Assembly: GCA_026710795.1 (NCBI GenBank)
Contig: JAPOQK010000069.1
Coordinates: 62,001 to 126,000 of the forward strand
Direction: 5' to 3'
Length of the DNA stretch: 64,000 nt
Source: Candidatus Poribacteria bacterium
GTDB lineage: Bacteria; Poribacteria; WGA-4E; WGA-3G
Of this stretch, positions 56,661-64,000 are shown piece by piece. The stretch's first letter is position 1; every line of letters begins with the position of its first letter. The notes under the pieces are model-generated. The model made no database searches. It was not told where the DNA came from and saw nothing but the letters and a program-made list of their open reading frames with translations. Made by a program: the position numbers and the translations under genes.

Positions 56661-58574
56661 ATGAAAAAGCAAATTTTGAATCAAAAGACATACGTGTTGA
56701 TTTTTACTGTGTTGTTAGTATATGGCATACACGGTATAGGTTATGCGGAACTGGAATTCGCAGAAGGCAATTCAACTACCCGGGAAATAGCAGAAAATAC
56801 ACCAAAATGCAATAATATCGGTGCTCCATTGAGATATTCCGCGGAGGAAGCGGAGAACTGCATTGATATATGGCTGTACGGTCCTGATGCGAAATCATTT
56901 GCTATTACTCTTCCTTTTCGCGGTGGCGTACAGTTGAGAACTAAATCTGCATTGAACTATGAAAAAAAGAACTTCTATGAAGTCACTCTCTCAATCACAG
57001 ATATGGAAGAGCCAGAAGACACAGACATCATCACGGTGATCATTCGCGTAACAAATGTCAATGAAACCCCCGTTTTTTCTGAGGAAATGGATGAAGCTGC
57101 AGTAAATCGAGTTCACCGCTCAATTCCAGAAAATACACCAGTCGGCATAAGCATCGGTAAACCTGTGTCAGCAATAGATCCTGATGGTTCTGATGTTGTC
57201 TTGACATACAGTTTAAGTGGAAATGACGCGAATATGTTTGAGATTGATGGTGGTACGGGTCAATTGCACATCAAGGCACCACTTGACTATGAAGCATTTG
57301 AGCGTGATCCGCGCACCTATTTCGTTGATGTTGAGGTTTCCGATGGTAGCGCATCAGCTAAAACTGAGGTATGGATTCACGTTGAACCTGTAAATGAATT
57401 TGCACCGATTTTCATTGAAGGGGACACAACCACCCGTGAGATAAACGAAACAACAGAGGCAGGTGTGAATGTCGGAAATCCTATAACAGCAATGGATATG
57501 GATGCGGGTGAAACTTTAGAATACAGTATTGTTGATTCTTGCGGTGATATGTTTGAGATTGATAGTAGGACAGGACAATTGAAAACCAAGATGCCAATTG
57601 ATTATAGTACCAAGCCAGTCCACATACTGGAAATACTTGTCTCAGATGGCAATCAGACAGATGGTATTATTGTTATAGTTTACGTTTTATCCGACATCTT
57701 GGAAATCCCGGATCGGAGTTTAGCAAGGATGATTCGCTTGACGTTAGGATTAGCTTCAGGTGATGATATTTCAAAACGGTCGATGTCAGAATTAACAACG
57801 TTGGTTGTTGATGGAAACTCTAATACGGTCGATTTGATAAATTTTCTTAAGATACAGGATCTCACAGGATTGGAAAACGCAACGAACTTAACGACGTTAG
57901 AGCTAACTACTAACATCATCCGAGACCTCACACCAATTGGAGAACTAACGAACCTAACAACGTTAGACCTCTATGGCAATCAAATTGTTTCATTTATGCC
58001 GCTCAAAGGTTTATTGAAACTCAATAAATTGAACCTAAGTTATAACCGAACAAACGATATTACATCGCTTGCAAGATTGACAAACCTCACAGAATTGTCT
58101 CTTCAAGCCAATAGTATAATAGATATTACACCACTCAAAGGCTTAACGAGTCTTAGGACATTGGATATTGGGTTCAACAGCATAGAAAACATTACACCCT
58201 TGAAAGACTTAACTGACCTCACAGAATTGATTCTTCATATCAATGATATAAGAGATATAACCCCACTTAAAGACCTGACCAATCTTAGGAAGTTAGATAT
58301 GGGGTTCAATCTTAGAATAAAAGACATTACACCCTTGAATGGCTTAACAAACCTCACGGAATTGATTCTAAATTATAACGATATAAGAGACATTACACCA
58401 CTTGAAGGTTTGACTAAGTTAAGAACCTTAGATCTGTCAAACAATTCTCGGCTTACGGATATTAGTTCACTTGCGGGGTTAGTGAATCTCGAAACACTAA
58501 AACTTGCGGGGTGTCCGATTACAGATTTTTCTCCGCTTGAGGATCTATCAGCAGAAATTGATGTTCTGGAGTGA
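56661..58574 (+). CDS. Secreted cadherin-like/leucine-rich-repeat protein
   Basis: A 637-aa secreted protein with an N-terminal signal peptide (MKKQILNQKTYVLIFTVLLV, cleavage near GYA). Three cadherin-like repeats follow with calcium-type signatures (AIDPDGSD, DVEVSDG, AMDMDAGE). About nine 22-residue leucine-rich repeats of internalin/SDS22 type close the protein (LTNLTTLDLYGNQI...). It likely acts in surface adhesion or protein binding. GAGGGAATTAATT precedes the ATG. It is the first of two tandem copies. Confidence 0.8.
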   Translation: MKKQILNQKTYVLIFTVLLVYGIHGIGYAELEFAEGNSTTREIAENTPKCNNIGAPLRYSAEEAENCIDIWLYGPDAKSFAITLPFRGGVQLRTKSALNYEKKNFYEVTLSITDMEEPEDTDIITVIIRVTNVNETPVFSEEMDEAAVNRVHRSIPENTPVGISIGKPVSAIDPDGSDVVLTYSLSGNDANMFEIDGGTGQLHIKAPLDYEAFERDPRTYFVDVEVSDGSASAKTEVWIHVEPVNEFAPIFIEGDTTTREINETTEAGVNVGNPITAMDMDAGETLEYSIVDSCGDMFEIDSRTGQLKTKMPIDYSTKPVHILEILVSDGNQTDGIIVIVYVLSDILEIPDRSLARMIRLTLGLASGDDISKRSMSELTTLVVDGNSNTVDLINFLKIQDLTGLENATNLTTLELTTNIIRDLTPIGELTNLTTLDLYGNQIVSFMPLKGLLKLNKLNLSYNRTNDITSLARLTNLTELSLQANSIIDITPLKGLTSLRTLDIGFNSIENITPLKDLTDLTELILHINDIRDITPLKDLTNLRKLDMGFNLRIKDITPLNGLTNLTELILNYNDIRDITPLEGLTKLRTLDLSNNSRLTDISSLAGLVNLETLKLAGCPITDFSPLEDLSAEIDVLE

Positions 58575-58706
58575 GTTCTTTGGTAGATGAGGCTGGATTA
58601 GTGTATCTATGGTACTCAACTACTATTAGGGTAAACATTATTGGTCAAGACAAAAAAGACTGACATTTACAAAAACAAATTTAGGCAACACATAAAGGAG
58701 AATAAG

Positions 58707-60539
58707 ATGAAAAAGCAAATTTTGAATCAAAAGACATACGTGTTGATTTTTACTATGTTGTTAGTATATGGCATACACGGTATAGGTTATGCAGGTCTGG
58801 AATTCGCAGAAGGCAATTCAACTACCCGGGAAATAGCCGAAAATACACCAAAATGCAATAATATCGGTGCTCCATTGAGATATTCCGCGGAGGAAGCGGA
58901 GAACTGCATTGATATATGGCTGCGCGGTCCTGATGCGAAATCATTCGCTATTACTCTTCCTTTTCGCGGCGGCGTGCAGTTGAGAACTAAATCTGCATTG
59001 AATTATGAAAAAAAGAACTTCTATAAAGTTACTGTGTCCATCACTGACATGGAAGAGCCAGAAGACACAGACATAATCACAGTGAACATTATCGTGACAA
59101 ATGTCAATGAAACCCCCTTTTTTTCTGAGGAAATGGATGAAGCTGCGGTAAATCGAGTTCACCGCTCAATTCCAGAAAATACACCAGTCGGCATAAGCAT
59201 CGGTAAACCTGTATCGGCAATAGATCCTGATGGTTCCGATGTTGTCTTGACATACAGTTTAAGTGGATACGACGCGAATATGTTTGAGATTGATAATGAG
59301 ACAGGGCTGCTGCAAACCAAGATGCCACTTGACTATGAAGCATTTGAGCGTGAACCGCGCACCTATTTCGTTGATGTTGAGGTTTCCGATGGTAGCGCAT
59401 CAGCTAAAACTGAGGTATGGATTCACGTTGAACCTGTAAATGAATTTGCACCGATTTTCATTGAAGGTGGTATAGCTTGCCGCAATATAATCTCAACAGC
59501 TGAGATAGGTGTGCATATCGGAAATCCTGTGTTAGCGATTGATATGGACGCAGGTGAGACTTTAGAATATAGTCTTGATGCTGCTGGAACTTCAGCGTTT
59601 GAGATAGATAGCAGAACAGGACAGTTGAGCAACATAACTGAACTCAATTATTTAACAAAACCATCCCATATTGTGAAAATTATTGTCTCAGACGGACTTC
59701 ACACGGACAGTATTTTTGTCACTATAAATGTCTTGAGTGATATTGTGGATATACCTGATTCCAGTTTGGCTTGGGCAATCCGTAGGACGCTTGGGTTGAG
59801 TGCTAGCGAAGATATTACAATGAGAGCAATGTCACAGCTAACGACACTGCATGCTAACAGACAACTCTTCAGAGGACGTCCTGTGCCAACCGATCTCACT
59901 GGTTTGGAATACGCAACGAACCTAACACATATTAATCTCAATGGAAATAGAATTGCTGACCTCACACCGATTGCCGGATTAGCGAAACTTATATCGTTGC
60001 GACTCTATAATAATGACTTTTCTTCGCTTGCCCCACTCGCAGGTTTGACGAGTCTCAAGAGTCTGGATATCTCGTCTAATGAGATAAACGATATTACTTC
60101 GCTCAAAGGTTTGACGAATCTTGTTGAATTGTTTGTACAACTCAATGAAATACAGGATGTTGCCCCGCTCAATGGCATGACAAATCTTAATCTGCTATAT
60201 CTTTCAGAAAATAATGTAGAAGATATTACAGCACTTGAAGATTTGACGAACCTAACGCAATTGTATCTCCAAGACAACAGTATACAGGACATTACCCCAC
60301 TAAAAAGTTTGACGGACCTTGAGACGCTTTATCTCACGAACAATGATATAGAAGATGTTACGGCACTTGAAGGTTTGACGGACCTAAAGTACCTACATCT
60401 CAGCTACAATCACCGTCTTCGGGATGTCAGTCCTCTTGCGGGGTTAGTCAATCTTGAGATATTACGACTCTTTGGGTGTCCAATTGAAGATACTTCCCCG
60501 CTTGAGGGTCTTACTGCAGATATTGACGTTTTGGATTAA
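58707..60539 (+). CDS. Secreted cadherin-like/leucine-rich-repeat protein, tandem paralogue
   Basis: A 610-aa paralogue of the preceding protein. I use the ATG at 58707 (AAAGGAGAATAAG upstream) instead of the in-frame TTG at 58641. Its first ~275 residues are nearly identical to the upstream copy, including signal peptide and two cadherin repeats, apart from a patch around IDNETGLLQTKMPLD. The third cadherin repeat and the LRR region are much more diverged. This suggests recent duplication or gene conversion of the 5' part. Confidence 0.8.
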   Translation: MKKQILNQKTYVLIFTMLLVYGIHGIGYAGLEFAEGNSTTREIAENTPKCNNIGAPLRYSAEEAENCIDIWLRGPDAKSFAITLPFRGGVQLRTKSALNYEKKNFYKVTVSITDMEEPEDTDIITVNIIVTNVNETPFFSEEMDEAAVNRVHRSIPENTPVGISIGKPVSAIDPDGSDVVLTYSLSGYDANMFEIDNETGLLQTKMPLDYEAFEREPRTYFVDVEVSDGSASAKTEVWIHVEPVNEFAPIFIEGGIACRNIISTAEIGVHIGNPVLAIDMDAGETLEYSLDAAGTSAFEIDSRTGQLSNITELNYLTKPSHIVKIIVSDGLHTDSIFVTINVLSDIVDIPDSSLAWAIRRTLGLSASEDITMRAMSQLTTLHANRQLFRGRPVPTDLTGLEYATNLTHINLNGNRIADLTPIAGLAKLISLRLYNNDFSSLAPLAGLTSLKSLDISSNEINDITSLKGLTNLVELFVQLNEIQDVAPLNGMTNLNLLYLSENNVEDITALEDLTNLTQLYLQDNSIQDITPLKSLTDLETLYLTNNDIEDVTALEGLTDLKYLHLSYNHRLRDVSPLAGLVNLEILRLFGCPIEDTSPLEGLTADIDVLD

Positions 60540-60667
60540 TCTTGACTAAGGCGGAGTCAGGGTTTAGGTTTCAGAAGTTCCTTGACTCCTAATAATTTGA
60601 ACATTGTTTAGAAAAACACATATACAACATTATCAAAAGAAATATGCACCACAAAAGGGAGAATATC

Positions 60668-60783
60668 ATGAAAAAGCAAGTTTTGGCTAAAAAGATCGGG
60701 TGTTTATTATTGTGGTAATGCTGTTTGCCTTATTCTTCACACTGCCTTACACATGGGAATTGAAGTTCACGGAAGGTTCATGA
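60668..60783 (+). pseudogene. Remnant of a third cadherin-LRR copy
   Basis: ATG at 60668 gives MKKQVLAKKIGCLLLW and then a stop. A +1-type frame change continues as VFIIVVMLFALFFTLPYTWE and LKFTEGS, which aligns with the signal peptide and LEFAEGN start of the two upstream genes. It is preceded by AAAGGGAGAATATC, like the intact copies. Only ~38 codons survive, so it is a truncated, frameshifted third copy. Confidence 0.65.
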
Positions 60784-60853
60784 GTTTTGTTGTTCCCACA
60801 GGATAGACAAGAAAAACACAGTATCTCGCCCTACCTAAAGTAAGATTTATAGA

Positions 60854-60907
60854 CTATCTCATAAAATGTTGGATGTTTTGTAAGCCCTCCAACATTTTAT
60901 GAGATAG
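60854..60907. terminator. 20-bp perfect hairpin between convergent genes
   Basis: CTATCTCATAAAATGTTGGA (60854-60873) pairs with 60888-60907 with a 14-nt loop. It lies between a plus-strand pseudogene and the minus-strand LamG gene, so it can end transcription from both sides. Confidence 0.55.
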
Positions 60908-60923
60908 ACTGTACATTTTCCCG

Positions 60924-61709
60924 TTATAATTGTGCCTTAATGTTTCCCCAAGTTGTCGTGAGTTTGTCAGCGGGTTTCACATCAAGAAATCCACCGTCTT
61001 TTACCTGGTTAATTTCATCTTCCGATAAAGCACGACCAAATAGATAATACTCATCCAGCAGTCCAACATACCAACGGTCGTTTTTATGGTGTCCGATTCC
61101 TGCTGTAACACTCCAGTCACCCGAAAGTTTTCCGTTCCCTTTCCCAGAGTGAGTTTCCTCCCCATCAATGTATGTTTTAACATCACCGCTATCACTATCA
61201 TAAGTTCCAGCGAAATGAACCCATTTATTGGCTTCAATTACAGGACCTGGGTTGATATTAAAGACTTCTGTGTTTGCATTATCACGATGGAAAAATCTAA
61301 AACCCGCAGGACGAATTTCCATGTGATAGAGTCCACTCGCATGTCCTCCACCTATTGCGTCAAGCAGCGTTTGTGGATTAGCAGAACCGGTATGGTTGAC
61401 CCATACAGCAAGTGTGAACCCATCAACCGGTCCGTTTTCAAATTCCGGTCCATTCATATTTATCCATACACTATTTTCTAACTTAATAGCTTTACCAATA
61501 ACACCTTCCTCCCAATCAGTATTCCCTTCCAATGTTCCATCGTTGCCGTTCAATGAACCATCTTCAATAGTTTTGCCTTCTTCGTCAAAACTATAGTAGA
61601 CAGATAAGGTTGGGTCTTTAAGGTCAGCATTGACCGAGAGCACACACGCTCCCATTAATACCAGGACGGTAATATAGATGTGGATAGATCTTATAATATC
61701 AAAACGCAT
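60924..61709 (-). CDS. LamG/concanavalin-like secreted protein
   Basis: A 261-aa secreted protein with a signal peptide (VLMGACVLSVNA). It has a single LamG/concanavalin A-like domain: LSVYYSFDEEGKTIEDGSLN, the DGFTLAVWVNH strand, WVHFAGTYDSDSGDVKTYID and YVGLLDEYYLFGRALSEDEI. The short tail (DKLTTTWGNIKAQL) is one I associate with such proteins in poribacterial and planctomycete genomes. Its role is probably glycan or matrix binding. No catalytic residues are evident. Confidence 0.82.
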   Translation of the reverse strand: MRFDIIRSIHIYITVLVLMGACVLSVNADLKDPTLSVYYSFDEEGKTIEDGSLNGNDGTLEGNTDWEEGVIGKAIKLENSVWINMNGPEFENGPVDGFTLAVWVNHTGSANPQTLLDAIGGGHASGLYHMEIRPAGFRFFHRDNANTEVFNINPGPVIEANKWVHFAGTYDSDSGDVKTYIDGEETHSGKGNGKLSGDWSVTAGIGHHKNDRWYVGLLDEYYLFGRALSEDEINQVKDGGFLDVKPADKLTTTWGNIKAQL

Positions 61710-62175
61710 TCTGTTCTCCTATATGTAATTTGTTATTTTCATATCCGAGAAATGATATCTTTACAAGTTTTTCAGATAATCAATTCTCAAACGGATCGTT
61801 CCATAGACTGTTCATTACTAATATTCCGGTATGAGTAACTTCTATTTTTCAACCTTTGTAACAGTACTATGGGATACATCATGATTTGTCATAACTTAAC
61901 ACATATCAACTTTTTTCTCAAGTGAAATTAATGTGGGAGGATGTGAATAAATTTGGTATTACTATTCAAATATTCAGACTGGAGTGCATGTAGACCCAAT
62001 TTCATTTTGTCAGAATCGCAGAAAACACAGAGAACACGGAAGACACAGGATTACTCTTTCTTAACCAAACGCGAATCCTTAGATAATAACCTTGAAAACC
62101 ATTGTAATTTTCTGTGTTCTGTGATTCTGACAGAACACATGCTAAAACTTACGCATCCTTCCATAAGTGCCTAAT
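61710..62175. other. Intergenic region with an inverted repeat
   Basis: No gene. TGTCAGAATCGCAGAA (62008-62023) pairs with 62117-62132 at 15 of 16 positions, enclosing about 95 bp, and resembles the GATTCYGACA repeats near 2033 and 2107. Confidence 0.5.
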
Positions 62176-62204
62176 TTGACAACCTTAACTTGATGTGATA
62201 GAAT
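62176..62204 (+). promoter_or_regulatory. Promoter of lpdA
   Basis: TTGACA (62176-62181), a 17-bp spacer and TAGAAT (62199-62204) lie 29 bp before the lpdA ATG. Confidence 0.65.
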
Positions 62205-62232
62205 TGTATTCATTCAGAGAATAGGAGCAGAT

Positions 62233-63609
62233 ATGTCTACTTATGATGTCGGGATTATTGGCGGAGGACCAGGGGGTTATATTGCTGCCATTAGAGCAGC
62301 ACAACTCGGTGGAACTGTATGCCTTATAGAAAGAGATGAATGGGGCGGTACGTGCCTAAATAGAGGGTGTATTCCAACGAAGACCCTCTTTTCTATTGCA
62401 CATCTTGCTGAACAGGTTAAAAACACGCCTGCGATAAATACCCAAAACACGACTGTTGACTACTCACAAACATTATCACACAAGACCGAAGTTATAGAAA
62501 AACTAAAAGGTGGGATTGGTCAACTACTTAAAGCAAACAAAATTCAGACCTTGATTGGTAATGCCTCACTTGTCGACAATAACACGATCAGTGTAAGTAA
62601 ATCGGATGGAACAACTGAACAGATAAATGTGAAAAACGTTATTATCGCTACTGGGTCTGAACCTGCGGAACCACCTGTTTTTGAGATTGATGAAACATAT
62701 GTGTTGACAACAACTGGAATACTTAACCTCACAGAACTGCCTGAAAGCCTTATTATCGTTGGTGGAGGTGTTTCAGGATGTGAATTTGCGTCTATCTTCA
62801 ATGCGTTTGGCTGTAAAGTGACCGTGTTGGAATTGCTTCCTACTATTTTGGCAACTGAAGACGTTCAAGTTGTCCGGCACATTCAACTGTTTATGAAACG
62901 AAAAGGTATTACCATCCAGACTGGTACAAATATTACAAGTGTCAATAAGTCGGAGGAAGGTGTCACAGCAGTACTTGAATCAGGTGAAAGTGTTACAGCA
63001 CAGAAGATGTTGGTATCAATCGGTAGACGTTACAATTCAGAAGGGATAGGATTAGCAAAGGTTGGAGTCCGCACTGAAAATGGCAAAATCGTTGTGAATG
63101 AACAGATGCAGACGAACATGCCAAACATATACGCTGTCGGTGATGTTTCGAGTCGATATCTGTTGGCACATGTGGCATCTGCTGAGGGGAAGGTCGCTGC
63201 GCAAAACTGTCTCGGTGATACAACTGAGATGGATTATCAAGTTATCCCGTGGTGTGTGTTCACGTTACCCGAAATTGGACATGCTGGTATGACTGAAAAA
63301 GAGGCAACGGATGAGGGTTATGTTGTTAAGACTGGTAGATTTCCTTATGGTGCAAGTGGAATGGCGTTGGGTATGGGAGAAGCAGATGGATTCGTTAAAA
63401 CCATCATGGATGCGGATAGTCGTGATATCCTTGGTGTGCATATAGTTGGTGTGCATGCTTCAACGCTTATTCATGAGGCTGCGGTTGCAATTCGTTGGGG
63501 TGCGTCTGCTTTGGATATTGCGCATACTGTGCATGCACATCCAACGCTTTCTGAGATGTTGATGGAATCTGCTGAGGCGGCGTATGATCGTGCAATTCAT
63601 GTGCTTTAG
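62233..63609 (+). CDS. lpdA: Dihydrolipoyl dehydrogenase
   Basis: A 458-aa flavoprotein disulfide reductase: FAD motif IIGGGPGGYIAAIRAAQLG, redox-active disulfide GGTCLNRGCIPTK, NAD motif VGGGVSGCEFASIFNAFGCK, FAD ATG-type IYAVGDVSSRYLLAHVAS, and C-terminal HAHPTLSEMLMES with the catalytic His-Glu. It reoxidises lipoyl groups of 2-oxo acid dehydrogenases or the glycine cleavage system. It is alone here, with its own promoter and AGGAG-type site. Confidence 0.94.
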   Translation: MSTYDVGIIGGGPGGYIAAIRAAQLGGTVCLIERDEWGGTCLNRGCIPTKTLFSIAHLAEQVKNTPAINTQNTTVDYSQTLSHKTEVIEKLKGGIGQLLKANKIQTLIGNASLVDNNTISVSKSDGTTEQINVKNVIIATGSEPAEPPVFEIDETYVLTTTGILNLTELPESLIIVGGGVSGCEFASIFNAFGCKVTVLELLPTILATEDVQVVRHIQLFMKRKGITIQTGTNITSVNKSEEGVTAVLESGESVTAQKMLVSIGRRYNSEGIGLAKVGVRTENGKIVVNEQMQTNMPNIYAVGDVSSRYLLAHVASAEGKVAAQNCLGDTTEMDYQVIPWCVFTLPEIGHAGMTEKEATDEGYVVKTGRFPYGASGMALGMGEADGFVKTIMDADSRDILGVHIVGVHASTLIHEAAVAIRWGASALDIAHTVHAHPTLSEMLMESAEAAYDRAIHVL

Positions 63610-63918
63610 ATTGTCTTTACTTACACCACAAAAATGTAGATACGAAATTTTAGGAGTGTTTAAAGCATGACTATGATATATAATAAAGAGAACAAACGTT
63701 ACTAACAACTTTGTTTATGTTAATTAAAATAGTGTCCGGGTATATCAACGGACAACATTTCAGCTGCCCTTGATGATTTTACCGAATACAAAACATAATG
63801 TTATAATTGTATAATTTTCACAGATTAGGTGGTATGTTGTAATCAGTTTTAGTGTATCGTTCACTGCCCAGTTCGTAGTTTCAATAATCATGATCATTAA
63901 TTGACAAAAGGAATCAAT
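63610..63918. other. Intergenic gap before the last gene
   Basis: No gene seen. A hairpin GTCCG...CGGAC (about 63735-63754) and a possible weak promoter TTGATG (63771-63776), 18-bp spacer, CATAAT (63795-63800) lie upstream of the last reading frame. Confidence 0.35.
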
Positions 63919-64000
63919 ATGAATAAACATAAAAATAATTCAGATCAACTGGAAATTACTCGGTGGATTGTGCTTGCTGTAATCGCCTTAGGCACCTTGT
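63919..64000 (+). CDS. Truncated gene start, predicted membrane protein
   Basis: ATG at 63919 follows AAAGGAATCAAT, and the frame stays open to the window edge. The 27 visible residues have a polar start (MNKHKNNSDQLEIT) and then hydrophobic WIVLAVIALGTL, which suggests a first membrane helix. Identity cannot be told from this fragment. Confidence 0.5.
   Translation, partial: MNKHKNNSDQLEITRWIVLAVIALGTL

Overview
The window is a low-to-moderate G+C bacterial contig with a didermic (outer-membrane) lifestyle: heptosyltransferase-like enzymes, lipoproteins with lipoboxes and a FadL/PorV-like outer membrane protein are present. The mix of Gfo/Idh/MocA dehydrogenases, an RraA/HpcH pair, a phytanoyl-CoA dioxygenase-like protein, SMP-30, ThuA, LamG and cadherin/leucine-rich-repeat secreted proteins, with many short dispersed inverted repeats, resembles Candidatus Poribacteria or a neighbouring lineage. 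That assignment is an inference from gene content, not a computed placement.

Layout. 1-2.7 kb: the 3' part of a penicillin-binding protein 1C gene, a decayed IS605-type tnpB with its right end, and a repeat-rich gap. 2.7-6 kb: a GT9-GT1/28-GT9 glycosyltransferase operon. 6-12.2 kb: a copper ATPase (minus strand), then catabolic enzymes (Gfo/Idh/MocA, MDR dehydrogenase, HpcH/HpaI aldolase, RraA). 12.3-26 kb: an AAA ATPase fused to a PD-(D/E)XK domain, an MFS/oxidoreductase pair, a sigma-region-4-like protein, a relocated infA, PhyH, an EamA transporter, a very large unknown protein coupled to a PIN nuclease, and a Ser/Arg-rich membrane protein pair. 26.6-33.2 kb: tRNA-Arg(CCG), SMP-30, then a nucleotide/folate block (dut, thyA, folA) enclosing two related small lipoproteins, then ThuA and NagA.

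33.2-52.8 kb is the fused str-S10-spc-alpha ribosomal supercluster: rpsL-rpsG-fusA-tuf, rpsJ to rpsQ, rplN to secY, then rpmJ-rpsM-rpsK-rpsD-rpoA-rplQ. It starts from a consensus promoter followed by a leader with an intrinsic-terminator-like hairpin and a mutually exclusive pairing, which looks like attenuation. rpmD, adk and map are absent from their usual places, and infA lies about 30 kb away on the other strand. S12 has Asn where nearly all bacteria have Lys43, the classical streptomycin-resistance position.

52.9-64 kb: envelope and secreted proteins (PorV/FadL-like, a Tyr-rich lipoprotein, a predicted di-heme-b/tri-heme-c fusion, two tandem cadherin-LRR proteins plus the wreck of a third, a LamG protein), dihydrolipoyl dehydrogenase, and the start of another gene at the right edge. 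Strongest leads: the str-operon leader switch, the S12 substitutions, the roughly 1,095-aa protein/PIN pair, the cytochrome b-c fusion, and the small inverted-repeat elements.
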